NCBI GenBank assembly: GCA_963662035.1
Contig: CAVLDO010000023.1
Span: 1-22,692 of the forward strand
Source of the DNA: Equibacterium sp963662035
GTDB taxonomy: Bacteria; Bacteroidota; Bacteroidia; Bacteroidales; UBA932
Direction: 5' to 3'
DNA: 22,692 nucleotides
A model generated the notes under the pieces. It made no database searches, was not told the DNA's origin, and saw only the letters and a program-made list of their open reading frames with translations. Numbering within the stretch: position 1 is the stretch's first letter; each line of letters starts with the position of its first letter. Shown here piece by piece: positions 15,901-22,500 of this stretch. Both the position numbers and the translations under genes were made by a program.

Positions 15901-16429
15901 CGGCGATGACATAATCGTGCAGGGCGTTTGCCTGCCTATGCTGCGATGCCAAACAGAAGGGGAAGAAAACCTCTCCGTGGCCGATTTTGCCGCCGCTGCG
16001 GGCAGCGTGGAGCTCTTTGCCGTAAGCGCGGGAGCAGGGCTTAAGCCATTTTGCGAGCAGCTGCGCTCGCAGGGCGACCTCTACGGCGCCTTTATGGCCA
16101 AGATGGTGGCCGACCGGCTGTGCGAGGCGCTTGCCTGCGAACTGGTCCCCGCCGCCGAGGGGGAGCGCCACGCCTTCGGCTACCCCTCCTGCCCCGACCA
16201 CTCGCTAAAAGAGCCCGTGTTTGGCCTGCTGCAGGTGCCGCAGCACTGCGATATGCACCTTACCGGCAGCTATATGATAGATCCCGCCGAATCGCTCTGC
16301 GGTATAAATATTGCCGGGGCGCGCTACTTTTCGGTGGGCAGAATCTCGCAAGAACAGCTGCAGAGCTACTCGCAGCGGCGCGGTCTTGACCCCGACATTA
16401 TCAGCACACTGATTCCCAAAAACTTATGA
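12935..16429 (+). CDS. metH: Cobalamin-dependent methionine synthase MetH
   Basis: Transfers a methyl group from 5-methyl-tetrahydrofolate to homocysteine through methylcobalamin in the cytoplasm. All modules are visible in 1,164 residues. The homocysteine domain (about 1-320) has zinc ligands GINC (Cys242) and GGCCGT (Cys305, Cys306). The pterin-binding domain (about 345-610) begins FVNIGERTN. The cap is at about 640-735. The B12-binding domain (about 740-870) has DIHDIGKN, where His753 is the expected lower cobalt ligand. The C-terminal activation domain (about 920-1164) keeps RHAFGYPSCPDH (Arg1078, GYP 1082-1084), used for S-adenosylmethionine binding. That domain is shorter than in E. coli (about 260 against 330 residues), partly because the WGY-containing stretch just before the RxxxGYP motif is missing. 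The start at 12935 matches family N-termini (LLDGATGTM follows). metF overlaps its end by 4 bp. Confidence 0.95.
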   Translation: MKHELYTLLEQRLMLLDGATGTMVQALGLGESDYRGREFLTWGCPLKGCMDLLCLTAPRTVALIHRAYLEAGADIVSTNSFSANSISLQEYGLQSYAYRIARAAAQIARKEADAFSAPGRPRFVAGSMGPTSKTASMSASVGDGASREVTFSQLESAYYDQARGLADGGADVFLLETVFDTLNAKAAIFAIERLRRDTGRNIPLMISVTVSEKGGRTLSGQSIEAFWCSVKHARPISVGINCSFGAREMLPHLERLSKVADTFISVHPNAGLPNISGGYDETAESFAAAMETIVSRGLANIIGGCCGTTPEFIAALAPLRHKYAPRPLQRAARATVVCGLETLRIVPQVNFVNIGERTNVAGSAKFARLIREGDFAGAIAVARNQVEAGAQIIDVCMDASLLDSAAAMRTFLNMAAGEVEIARVPVMIDSSDFETIEAGLQCCQGKSIVNSISLKEGEEEFLRRAALIRSYGAAAVVMLFDEQGQATSFNRKAEVAKRCYNLLVSSGFPAEDIIFDPNILSVATGIAEHDAYALAFLQATRWIKEHLPYAKVSGGVSNLSFAFRGNNAVREAMHSAFLYHARQAGMDMGIVNPQMLRVYSEIEPELLEKVEDVILCRRSDASQRLADYASKVKEQAPQLAAHESDWRSGGVQERIRHAMMRGIPDFIEGDCLEALQLMGSPMAVIDKVMMPAMESVGTLFGEGKMFLPQVVKTASVIKRGVAALEPYIGAGDSGQAGRSAAKVVIATVKGDIHDIGKNIVSVVMACNGCRIIDLGVMVEPERIVQAVQRENAGFVCLSGLITPSLEQMIGVCRALREAGISIPVIVGGATTSPMHTAVKMAPEYDGLVVQSPDASRNAQIISALSGPAAKVFAAKEHERQRQLRELYRAGCDRRRLLPYGERLAAAVALRPKRPAPAPQQGGVRYFNGYSISRAARRINWEWFYAEWGVKDAASRKELHADALQMLSRLESGRILNLQGAVGRFCAETLGDDIIVQGVCLPMLRCQTEGEENLSVADFAAAAGSVELFAVSAGAGLKPFCEQLRSQGDLYGAFMAKMVADRLCEALACELVPAAEGERHAFGYPSCPDHSLKEPVFGLLQVPQHCDMHLTGSYMIDPAESLCGINIAGARYFSVGRISQEQLQSYSQRRGLDPDIISTLIPKNL

Positions 16430-17385
16430 AAGTATCCCGGATAATTGCCGAGGCGCAGCAAAGCGGGCGCACCCGGTTTGCGTTTGAGCTGCTCCCCCCG
16501 CTCAAAGGGGGCGGAACCGAGCCGCTCTACAGCTGCATAGAGGCCCTGATGCCATTTGAGCCCGCCTACATCAACATAACCTGCCATCGTGAGGCCATCT
16601 GCCAGAGCGTGCGCAGCGACGGCAGCGTGTCGCTCCACTCGGAGCGGCGCCGCCCGGGCACTGTGGGAATCTCCGCCGCCATAGAGCACCGCTACGGCAT
16701 ACCCGCCGTGCCCCATCTGATCTGCGCCGGCGAATCAAAGTATTCCCTTGAAGACCAGCTGATAGATATGGATTTTCTGGGGCTGGAGAATCTGCTGGTG
16801 CTGCGCGGCGACCCGATGCCGGGCGAGAGCGTTTTCCGCCCCGAGAGCGACGGCTACCTGCACGCGGTGGACCTCGTGCACCAGGTGTCGGCGATGAACC
16901 GCGGGCAGCTGCTCGCAGGGGCCGCCTCCCACCATACATCCTTCTGCATCGGAGTCGCCGGCTATCCCGAGACCCACTGCGAAGCCGCCGGGGCCGGCGA
17001 GGACATCGCCCGCCTCAAAGAAAAGGTGGACGCCGGAGCCGAATATGTGATCACGCAGCTCTTCTACGACAATTCCCTGTTTTTCGATTTTACGGAGCGC
17101 TGCCGCAAGGCGGGCATCGGCGTCCCCATCATTCCCGGTATCAAGCCGATGGTGTCGCTCCGGCAGCTGGAGAGCCTGCCCGCCACCTTCGGATGCCGCA
17201 TCCCCGAGCCTTTGGAGAGAGAGATGCGCTCCTGCGCGGGCGATGCCGAAGCGGTGCGCAAGACCGGCCTCGGCTGGTGTGCAGCGCAGTGCCGCGAGCT
17301 TATCGAGGCCGGATGCCCGCTGCTGCACTTCTTCCCCTACGGCAAAGCCGACAGCGTGACCGAGGTTCTGCGGGAGATATTTTAG
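16426..17385 (+). CDS. metF: 5,10-methylenetetrahydrofolate reductase MetF
   Basis: A 319-residue FAD-dependent TIM barrel that makes 5-methyl-tetrahydrofolate, the methyl donor for MetH. Visible motifs are FAFELLPP (Glu21, the family's catalytic glutamate position), PHLICAG (97-102), LVLRGDP (124-130, Asp129 near the flavin), GVAGYPETH (about 175-183) and GAEYVITQLFYDN (about 204-216). The start codon lies inside ATGA, overlapping the metH stop, so translation is probably coupled. Length is slightly above E. coli MetF (about 296), consistent with loop insertions such as the one around residues 62-80. No intrinsic terminator follows; a repeat array begins about 40 bp downstream. Confidence 0.95.
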   Translation: MKVSRIIAEAQQSGRTRFAFELLPPLKGGGTEPLYSCIEALMPFEPAYINITCHREAICQSVRSDGSVSLHSERRRPGTVGISAAIEHRYGIPAVPHLICAGESKYSLEDQLIDMDFLGLENLLVLRGDPMPGESVFRPESDGYLHAVDLVHQVSAMNRGQLLAGAASHHTSFCIGVAGYPETHCEAAGAGEDIARLKEKVDAGAEYVITQLFYDNSLFFDFTERCRKAGIGVPIIPGIKPMVSLRQLESLPATFGCRIPEPLEREMRSCAGDAEAVRKTGLGWCAAQCRELIEAGCPLLHFFPYGKADSVTEVLREIF

Positions 17386-17424
17386 CGCGGGCTATTGCGA
17401 AGCGGTGCCGGTGGCCGCAGTTTT

Positions 17425-17665
17425 CGATCGGCCGGGGTTTGAGGCGAGCCGCGTTTGCGATCGGCCGTGGTTTGCGGGAAGCTGCGTTTTAAGGGCGAGC
17501 CGCGTTTGAGGGCGGCCGTGGTTTGCGATCGGCCGTGGTTTGCGGGAAGCTGCGTTTGAGGCGAGCCGCGTTTGAGGGCGAGCCGCGTTTGAGGGCGGCC
17601 GTGGTTTGCGATCGGCCGTGGTTTGCGGGAAGCTGCGTTTTGAGGGCGGCCGCGTTTGTGGGCGG
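17425..17665. repeat. Tandem array of about 14 degenerate 16-17 bp GC-rich units
   Basis: The stretch between the convergent metF and RNA methyltransferase genes is built of units that all end in GTTT. Unit types include GCGATCGGCCGTGGTTT, GAGGGCGGCCGTGGTTT, GCGGGAAGCTGCGTTT, GAGGCGAGCCGCGTTT and GAGGGCGAGCCGCGTTT. Unit starts are 17425, 17441, 17457, 17474, 17491, 17508, 17525, 17542, 17558, 17574, 17591, 17608, 17625 and 17642. A five-unit block recurs: 17508-17557 and 17591-17640 are identical over 50 bp, 83 bp apart. A 33-bp part occurs three times (17457, 17525, 17608). A degenerate unit at about 17405-17424 precedes the array, and its last partial unit touches the methyltransferase stop codon. 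No spacers are present. Confidence 0.9.
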
Positions 17666-18220
17666 CTACCTTAGCAGCCCGGAAGCGGTGCAGCCCATCT
17701 TGCAGGCGGCATCCCAGAGCACCACCCCCACCGACACCGATACGTTGAGCGAGTGCTTGGTGCCCCCCTGCGGAATTTCGAGCGTGAGGTCGCACTCGTC
17801 TATCATCTCCTGCGCCACTCCGCTGACCTCGTTGCCGAACACAAAGGCATAGCGCTCCCCCGCCTGCGGGCTAAAATCCTGCAGCTTGGTAGAATTCTCC
17901 GTCTGCTCCACCCCCACTATCACATACCCCTCCCCCTTGAGGCGGCGCACTGCCTCCAGAGCCGAGCCGCAGTGTTCCCAGGCAACGCTCATCTCCGCCC
18001 CTATCGCGCTCTTGTGCACCTCGGGCGAAGGGGGCGTGGCGCATATTCCGCACAAATACACCTTCTCCACGCAGAAGGCGTCGCCGCTGCGCAGGGCGCT
18101 GCCCACATTGTGAGCGCTGCGGACATTGTCAAGCACTATGACCATAGGGGCTTTGGGGGCTTGTCTGAACTCTTCCACCCCTAAACGGCCCAATTCTGCA
18201 TTGTGAAGTTTGCGAAACAT
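17666..18220 (-). CDS. TrmH/SpoU-family RNA methyltransferase
   Basis: A 184-residue SPOUT-fold 2'-O-methyltransferase-like protein without the extra N-terminal domain of longer relatives. The three family motifs are present: motif 1, LDNVRSAHNVGSALRSGDAF (30-49) with the conserved Asn/Arg; motif 2, YAFVFGNEVSGV (124-135); and motif 3, LEIPQGGTKHSLNVSVSVG (147-165), forming the trefoil-knot cofactor site. I chose the ATG at 18220 over an upstream one at 18259, because MFRKLHNAELGRLGVEEFR is typical of the family and the longer form would extend through the likely promoter. The RNA target (tRNA or rRNA position) cannot be read from sequence. It is convergent with metF and divergent from glyA. 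Confidence 0.88.
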   Translation of the reverse strand: MFRKLHNAELGRLGVEEFRQAPKAPMVIVLDNVRSAHNVGSALRSGDAFCVEKVYLCGICATPPSPEVHKSAIGAEMSVAWEHCGSALEAVRRLKGEGYVIVGVEQTENSTKLQDFSPQAGERYAFVFGNEVSGVAQEMIDECDLTLEIPQGGTKHSLNVSVSVGVVLWDAACKMGCTASGLLR

Positions 18221-18231
18221 TGCTACCTTTG
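18200..18231 (+). promoter_or_regulatory. glyA: glyA promoter, lying over the start codon of the RNA methyltransferase
   Basis: ATTG (18200-18203), a 20-bp spacer, then a perfect -7 box TACCTTTG (18224-18231). Transcription would begin near 18235-18238, leaving a leader of about 45 nt before the ATG at 18283. The promoter spans the first codons of the divergent methyltransferase gene. Confidence 0.65.
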
Positions 18232-18248
18232 TAAACTTGATTTTTAGA

Positions 18249-18256
18249 CAAAAGTA
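18249..18256 (-). promoter_or_regulatory. -7-like box for the RNA methyltransferase
   Basis: On the minus strand TACTTTTG (18256-18249) fits TAnnTTTG and would give a leader of about 25 nt to the ATG at 18220. No good TTTG is seen 19-21 bp upstream, so the promoter is weakly supported. Confidence 0.35.
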
Positions 18257-18282
18257 CACAAAAAACCTCTTGAGGATAAAAA

Positions 18283-19563
18283 ATGAAACAGGATCTCCAG
18301 ATTGCCGGCCTGATAAAAAAGGAATTTGAACGGCAGAGCGAGGGCATAGAGCTTATCGCCAGTGAAAACTTCGTTTCCGGCCAGGTGCTGGAAGCTTTGG
18401 GCAGCGTGCTCACCAACAAATATGCAGAAGGCTACCCCGGCGCCCGCTACTATGGCGGATGCGAAGTCGTAGACCAGGTGGAGCAGCTTGCTATCGACCG
18501 TCTGTGCAAGCTCTTCGACGCGGAATATGCCAACGTGCAGCCCCACTCCGGCGCACAGGCCAATATGGCGGTGATGATGAGCTGCCTGAAGCCCGGCGAC
18601 ACCTTTATGGGGCTTGACCTTGCGCACGGCGGCCACCTGACCCACGGCTCCCCCGTGAATATGTCGGGTATGCTCTACAATGCCGTCAGCTACCACCTCA
18701 ATCAGGAGACCGGATATGTTGATTACGACGAGATGGAGCGCGTTGCCCGCGAAAAGAAGCCCAAGCTGATTATCGGCGGCGCCAGCGCCTACTCGCGCGA
18801 ATGGGACTGGGAGCGTATGCGCGCCCTCGCCGATGAAATCGGCGCCATTCTCTGGGTGGATATGGCGCACCCCGCCGGACTCATCGCGGCTCATCTGCTC
18901 AAGAACCCCGTGAAATATGCCCACATCGTGACCACCACCACCCACAAGACCCTGCGCGGCCCCCGGGGCGGCGCGGTGATCATCGGCAAGGACTTTGAGA
19001 ATCCCTGGGGCCTCACCACTCCCAAGGGGGTTGTGAAGACTATGGGGCAGATGATCAATTCGTATGTGTTCCCCGGAGTGCAGGGCGGCCCGCTGGAGCA
19101 CTGCATCGCCGCCAAGGCGGTCTCTTTCTACGAGGCCCTGCAGCCCGAGTTCACCGACTATCAGAATCAAGTGCGCGCAAACGCCCAGGCAATGGCCCGC
19201 GAGTTCGCCTCCAGGGGCTATCAGATAGTATCCGGCGGCACCGACAACCACCTTATGCTCATTGACCTGCGCGGCAAATTCCCCGAGCTCACCGGCAAGC
19301 AGGCAGAGAAGGCCCTGGTGGCCGCGGCCATCACCGTCAACAAGAATATGGTGCCGTTCGACAGCCGCAGCCCCTTCCAGACCTCCGGCATCAGAATCGG
19401 CACTCCCGCCATCACCTCCCGCGGCCTGGTGGAGAAGGATATGCTCTGGATCGTGGATATGATAGACCAGGTTCTCTCAAAACCCGACGACGAGAAGGTG
19501 ATTGCCACCATCCGCCACAAGGTAACCTCCGCAATGAGCGGCCTGCCGCTAAATAACTGGTAG
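18283..19563 (+). CDS. glyA: Serine hydroxymethyltransferase GlyA
   Basis: Converts serine and tetrahydrofolate to glycine and 5,10-methylene-tetrahydrofolate, the substrate of MetF. The 426-residue length is normal for bacterial SHMT. The family core is intact: ELIASENF near the N-terminus, YPGARYYGG (51-59), HSGAQAN (88-94), HGGHLTHGSPVN (115-126), VDMAHPAGL (192-200, Asp193 and His196 at the cofactor) and TTTTHKTLRGPRGG (217-230), with Lys222 the expected pyridoxal-phosphate lysine. The start follows an A-rich stretch with no Shine-Dalgarno, as is usual in this phylum. It has its own promoter at 18200-18231. Confidence 0.96.
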   Translation: MKQDLQIAGLIKKEFERQSEGIELIASENFVSGQVLEALGSVLTNKYAEGYPGARYYGGCEVVDQVEQLAIDRLCKLFDAEYANVQPHSGAQANMAVMMSCLKPGDTFMGLDLAHGGHLTHGSPVNMSGMLYNAVSYHLNQETGYVDYDEMERVAREKKPKLIIGGASAYSREWDWERMRALADEIGAILWVDMAHPAGLIAAHLLKNPVKYAHIVTTTTHKTLRGPRGGAVIIGKDFENPWGLTTPKGVVKTMGQMINSYVFPGVQGGPLEHCIAAKAVSFYEALQPEFTDYQNQVRANAQAMAREFASRGYQIVSGGTDNHLMLIDLRGKFPELTGKQAEKALVAAAITVNKNMVPFDSRSPFQTSGIRIGTPAITSRGLVEKDMLWIVDMIDQVLSKPDDEKVIATIRHKVTSAMSGLPLNNW

Positions 19564-19568
19564 AACCG

Positions 19569-19599
19569 CTTGCACATAAGCAAATTATAATTATCTTTG
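19569..19599 (+). promoter_or_regulatory. rpsO: rpsO(-pnp) promoter
   Basis: CTTG (19569-19572), a 19-bp spacer, then TATCTTTG (19592-19599). It begins 6 bp after the glyA stop codon. The leader to the rpsO start at 19647 would be about 40 nt and is A/T-rich. Confidence 0.65.
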
Positions 19600-19646
19600 C
19601 ACGATTTTACACAATTTATAATCATTCTAACCAAATTTTTTGCAAT

Positions 19647-19922
19647 ATGTCAGAGTATTTATCAGCAGACAAAAAGCAAGAGATTTTCGCAAAATACGGG
19701 AAGTCTAATGTTGACACCGGCTCTGCAGAGAGTCAAGTTGCTTTGTTTTCCTACCGTATCGCCCACCTCACCGAGCATCTGAAACAGAACAAGAAGGATC
19801 ACAACACCCAGCGTGCCCTTCTCCGCCTGGTAGGCAAGAGACGTCAGACCCTTGATTACCTCAAGGAAATCGACATTGAAAGGTACAGAAATATCGTCAA
19901 GGAGCTCGGTCTCCGTCGATAG
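19647..19922 (+). CDS. rpsO: Ribosomal protein S15
   Basis: A 91-residue small-subunit protein that binds 16S rRNA early in 30S assembly. The S15 signature is clear: GSAESQVALFSYRIAHLTEH (25-44), followed by HNTQRALLRLVGKRRQTLDY (52-71) and a C-terminal RNIVKELGLRR. Length is close to the usual 89. It precedes pnp, the order conserved across many bacteria. S15 represses its own mRNA in some species; the short leader here shows no obvious pseudoknot to support that. Confidence 0.97.
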   Translation: MSEYLSADKKQEIFAKYGKSNVDTGSAESQVALFSYRIAHLTEHLKQNKKDHNTQRALLRLVGKRRQTLDYLKEIDIERYRNIVKELGLRR

Positions 19923-19947
19923 TATCAGCGATACAAAGGATTATTAC

Positions 19948-19984
19948 GGGCTGCTGCGGGCATATCCAAGGCAGCCCTTATTTA
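19948..19984 (+). terminator. Intercistronic hairpin between rpsO and pnp (attenuator or RNase processing site)
   Basis: GGGCTGC (19948-19954) pairs perfectly with GCAGCCC (19971-19977) around a 16-nt loop, followed by TTATTTAT. It resembles a partial intrinsic terminator, but the T-run is interrupted. No promoter is evident between it and pnp, so some readthrough must occur. It could set the S15:PNPase ratio or be an endonuclease entry site, as known for the E. coli rpsO-pnp intergenic region. Confidence 0.6.
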
Positions 19985-19994
19985 TAAGAACAAG

Positions 19995-22310
19995 ATGAAC
20001 GTTATCAACAAGCAGATCCTGCTTTCAGACGGCAGGACAATCGAAATCGAAACCGGCAGATTGGCGAAACAGGCTGATGGCAGCGCTGTAGTCAAGATGG
20101 GTGGCACTATGCTTCTTGCCACGGTTACAGCTGCAAAAGAGGTTAAGGAGGGGACCGACTTTATGCCCCTCACTGTCGATTACAAAGAGAAGTACTATTC
20201 AGCCGGCCGCTTCCCTGGCGGTTTTTTGAAAAGGGAAGGCAGATCTTCGGACTATGAAGTCCTCATTTCACGTCTTATCGACCGTCCCATCCGTCCCCTC
20301 TGGCCCGACGATTTCCACCTGGAGGTGTTCGTGAACGTATGGCTTATCTCCGCCGAGAAAGACATCCAGCCCGACGCCCTCGCCGGCCTCGCCGCTTCCT
20401 GCGCGTTGGCGACGTCAGACCTGCCCTTCGGCGGCCCCATCTCGGAGGTGCGCGTGGGCAGAGTTAACGGGGAGTTCAAGATCAACCCCACCTTCAGCGA
20501 TATGGCAAATTGCGACCTCGACCTGATGGTCGCCGCCACCGAAGAGAACATTATGATGGTGGAGGGCGAGATGAACGAGGTCAGCGAGCACGATATGCTC
20601 GAGGCCATCAAGTTCGCCCACGAAGAGATAAAGAAGCACTGCCGCGTGCAGAAGGATCTTATGAAGGAGCTGGGCACGCTCGACAACAAGCGCGACTATC
20701 CTCACGATGCAGAAGACGAGGCCCTGCAGCAAGCCGTGCACGAAGCCTGCTACAACAAGTGCCTTGCGCTGGCAAAGGCCGCAAAGCCCAAGCACGAGCG
20801 TGAGGACGGCTTCAACGCAATCCGCGACGAATTCCTGGCCACCATCCCCGAGGAGGAGCTGGAAGAGAAGACCCCTCTGGTGAACCGCTACTTCGGCCAC
20901 GAGCAGAAGGAGGCGATGCGCAATATGATTCTTGACGAAGGCCTGCGCCTGGACGGCCGCAAGACCGATGAGGTGCGCCCCATCTGGTGCGCTGTGGACT
21001 ATCTGCCCTGCGCACACGGTTCGGCAATCTTCACCCGCGGCGAGACCCAGTCCCTGGCAACCGTGACCCTCGGCACCAAGATGGATATGAAGGAGATGGA
21101 CGAGGTGCTCATCCAAGACGACCAGCAGTTTGTCCTGCACTACAATTTCCCTCCGTTCGCAACCGGCGAGGCCAAGAGCCAGCGCGGTGTGGGACGCCGC
21201 GAAATCGGCCACGGCAACCTGGCGATGCGCGCCCTCAAGCCCGTTGTGCCCACAATGCCCGAGAATCCTTACGCAGTGCGCGTGGTTTCCGATATTCTGG
21301 AGTCCAACGGCTCCTCTTCTATGGCCTCTGTCTGCGGCGGCTGCCTGGCGCTTATGGATGCCGGCGTGCAGATCAAGAAACCCGTCGCAGGCGTTGCGAT
21401 GGGCCTCATCACCGATGAGAAGGACCCCAACAACCGCTACGCCATCCTCACCGATATCCTGGGCGACGAAGACCACCTTGGAGATATGGACTTCAAGGTG
21501 ACAGGTACCGCCGACGGCATCACCGCCACACAGATGGACATCAAGGTGGACGGCCTCAGCTACGACGTTCTGGAGAAGGCGCTGGAGCAGGCACGTCAGG
21601 GCCGTATGCACATTATGGGCGAGATGCTCAAGACCATAGACAAGCCCCGCGAGGACTACAAGCCGTTTGTGCCCCGCATCAAGAGTTTTGAGGTGGACAA
21701 GGAGTTCATCGGAGCCATCATCGGCAAGGGAGGCGAAACCATCCAGAAGATTCAGGCCGAGACCGGCGCTATTGTCAACATCGACGAAATCGACGGCAAG
21801 GGCATCGTGGACATCGCCACCAACGATGCAGAGGCTATGCAGAAGGCATACGACTGGATTATGGGCATCTGCGCAGTTCCCGAGGTGGGAGAGATTTACC
21901 ACGGCAAAGTCACTTCTGTGCTGGAGTTCGGCGCCTTTGTGGAGATTCTTCCCGGCAAGGAGGGTCTGCTGCACATCAGCGAGCTTGACTGGTGCAAGAC
22001 AGAGAAGGTGGAGGATGTAGTGAACGTGGGCGACGAGCTGGACGTGAAGCTGCTTGAGGTCGACACCAAGACCGGCAAGCTGCGTCTGTCGCGCCGCGCG
22101 CTGATTCCCCAGCCCGAAGGATATGTAGAGCCTGTGCGCCGTCCCCGCCCGAGCTCAGACCGCGACCGTCGCGACGGTGACCGCCGCGGTGGAGACCGCC
22201 GTGAGAGGCGCGATGGCGACCGTCGCGGTGGAGATCGCCGCGATAGGCGCGATGGCGAGCGCCGCGAGTTCCACGAGCGCCGTCCCCGCCCCGAAAGCAG
22301 CGAGGAATAA
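19995..22310 (+). CDS. pnp: Polynucleotide phosphorylase
   Basis: A 3'-to-5' phosphorolytic exoribonuclease central to mRNA decay, active as a trimer. The 771 residues show two RNase PH-like domains (about 10-145 and 315-465), an all-helical linker (about 235-310), a KH domain with IIGKGGETIQ (near 574-583) and an S1 domain (about 630-700, HGKVTSVLEFGAFVEILPGK). PH-domain signatures include AGRFPGGFLKREGR and GRREIGHGNLA. A 60-residue C-terminal tail follows the S1 domain. It is rich in Arg, Asp and Gly (repeats of DRRGGDRR and RRDGDRR), probably disordered and possibly RNA- or protein-binding. The tail is encoded by imperfect DNA repeats around 22165-22265. The start ATG follows the rpsO-pnp hairpin by about 10 nt. 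Confidence 0.96.
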   Translation: MNVINKQILLSDGRTIEIETGRLAKQADGSAVVKMGGTMLLATVTAAKEVKEGTDFMPLTVDYKEKYYSAGRFPGGFLKREGRSSDYEVLISRLIDRPIRPLWPDDFHLEVFVNVWLISAEKDIQPDALAGLAASCALATSDLPFGGPISEVRVGRVNGEFKINPTFSDMANCDLDLMVAATEENIMMVEGEMNEVSEHDMLEAIKFAHEEIKKHCRVQKDLMKELGTLDNKRDYPHDAEDEALQQAVHEACYNKCLALAKAAKPKHEREDGFNAIRDEFLATIPEEELEEKTPLVNRYFGHEQKEAMRNMILDEGLRLDGRKTDEVRPIWCAVDYLPCAHGSAIFTRGETQSLATVTLGTKMDMKEMDEVLIQDDQQFVLHYNFPPFATGEAKSQRGVGRREIGHGNLAMRALKPVVPTMPENPYAVRVVSDILESNGSSSMASVCGGCLALMDAGVQIKKPVAGVAMGLITDEKDPNNRYAILTDILGDEDHLGDMDFKVTGTADGITATQMDIKVDGLSYDVLEKALEQARQGRMHIMGEMLKTIDKPREDYKPFVPRIKSFEVDKEFIGAIIGKGGETIQKIQAETGAIVNIDEIDGKGIVDIATNDAEAMQKAYDWIMGICAVPEVGEIYHGKVTSVLEFGAFVEILPGKEGLLHISELDWCKTEKVEDVVNVGDELDVKLLEVDTKTGKLRLSRRALIPQPEGYVEPVRRPRPSSDRDRRDGDRRGGDRRERRDGDRRGGDRRDRRDGERREFHERRPRPESSEE

Positions 22311-22335
22311 GCTAAGGCGGCAAACGCCATAATAC

Positions 22336-22381
22336 AAGGAGGGTGACTAAAAAGTCTAAGGACTGATTGGTCACTCTTCTT
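22336..22381 (+). terminator. Terminator-like stem downstream of pnp
   Basis: The 12-base arm AAGGAGGGTGAC (22336-22347) pairs with GTCACTCTTCTT (22370-22381), allowing two G-U pairs. The loop contains a small inner hairpin (AGTC/GACT). It lies 26 bp after the pnp stop and is followed by TGTGTTGTTA, which is only moderately T-rich. Confidence 0.55.
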
Positions 22382-22395
22382 GTGTTGTTATGAAG

Positions 22396-22443
22396 GCTTG
22401 CCCGGCAAGCGCTTGTCCCCTGAATTTACTTCGTGGCGGGGAC
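22396..22443. other. Two adjacent palindromes in the pnp 3' intergenic region
   Basis: GCTTGCCCGGCAAGC (22396-22410) is a perfect 7-bp inverted repeat around a single C. GTCCCC (22415-22420) and GGGGAC (22438-22443) form a second inverted repeat with a 17-nt loop. I see no credible gene in 22311-22692; these elements may belong to a dispersed intergenic repeat. Confidence 0.5.
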
Positions 22444-22500
22444 TATGCTGCCATATTTGCTGAAGGATTCGCGTGGATAGATCATTGTTGAAGGAGCTGG

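Noticed and set aside
17425..17665. CRISPR array
   Set aside because: Units are only 16-17 bp, directly adjoining with no spacers, and no cas genes are near.
17193..17852. Open frames across the tandem array (plus frames 17193-17492 and 17523-17852, minus frame 17382-17795)
   Set aside because: They translate the repeat units into low-complexity Arg/Ala-rich sequence, overlap known genes and show no domain or signal.
18221..18259. Upstream start of the RNA methyltransferase at 18259
   Set aside because: The extra 13 residues do not fit the family N-terminus and lie over its likely promoter region.
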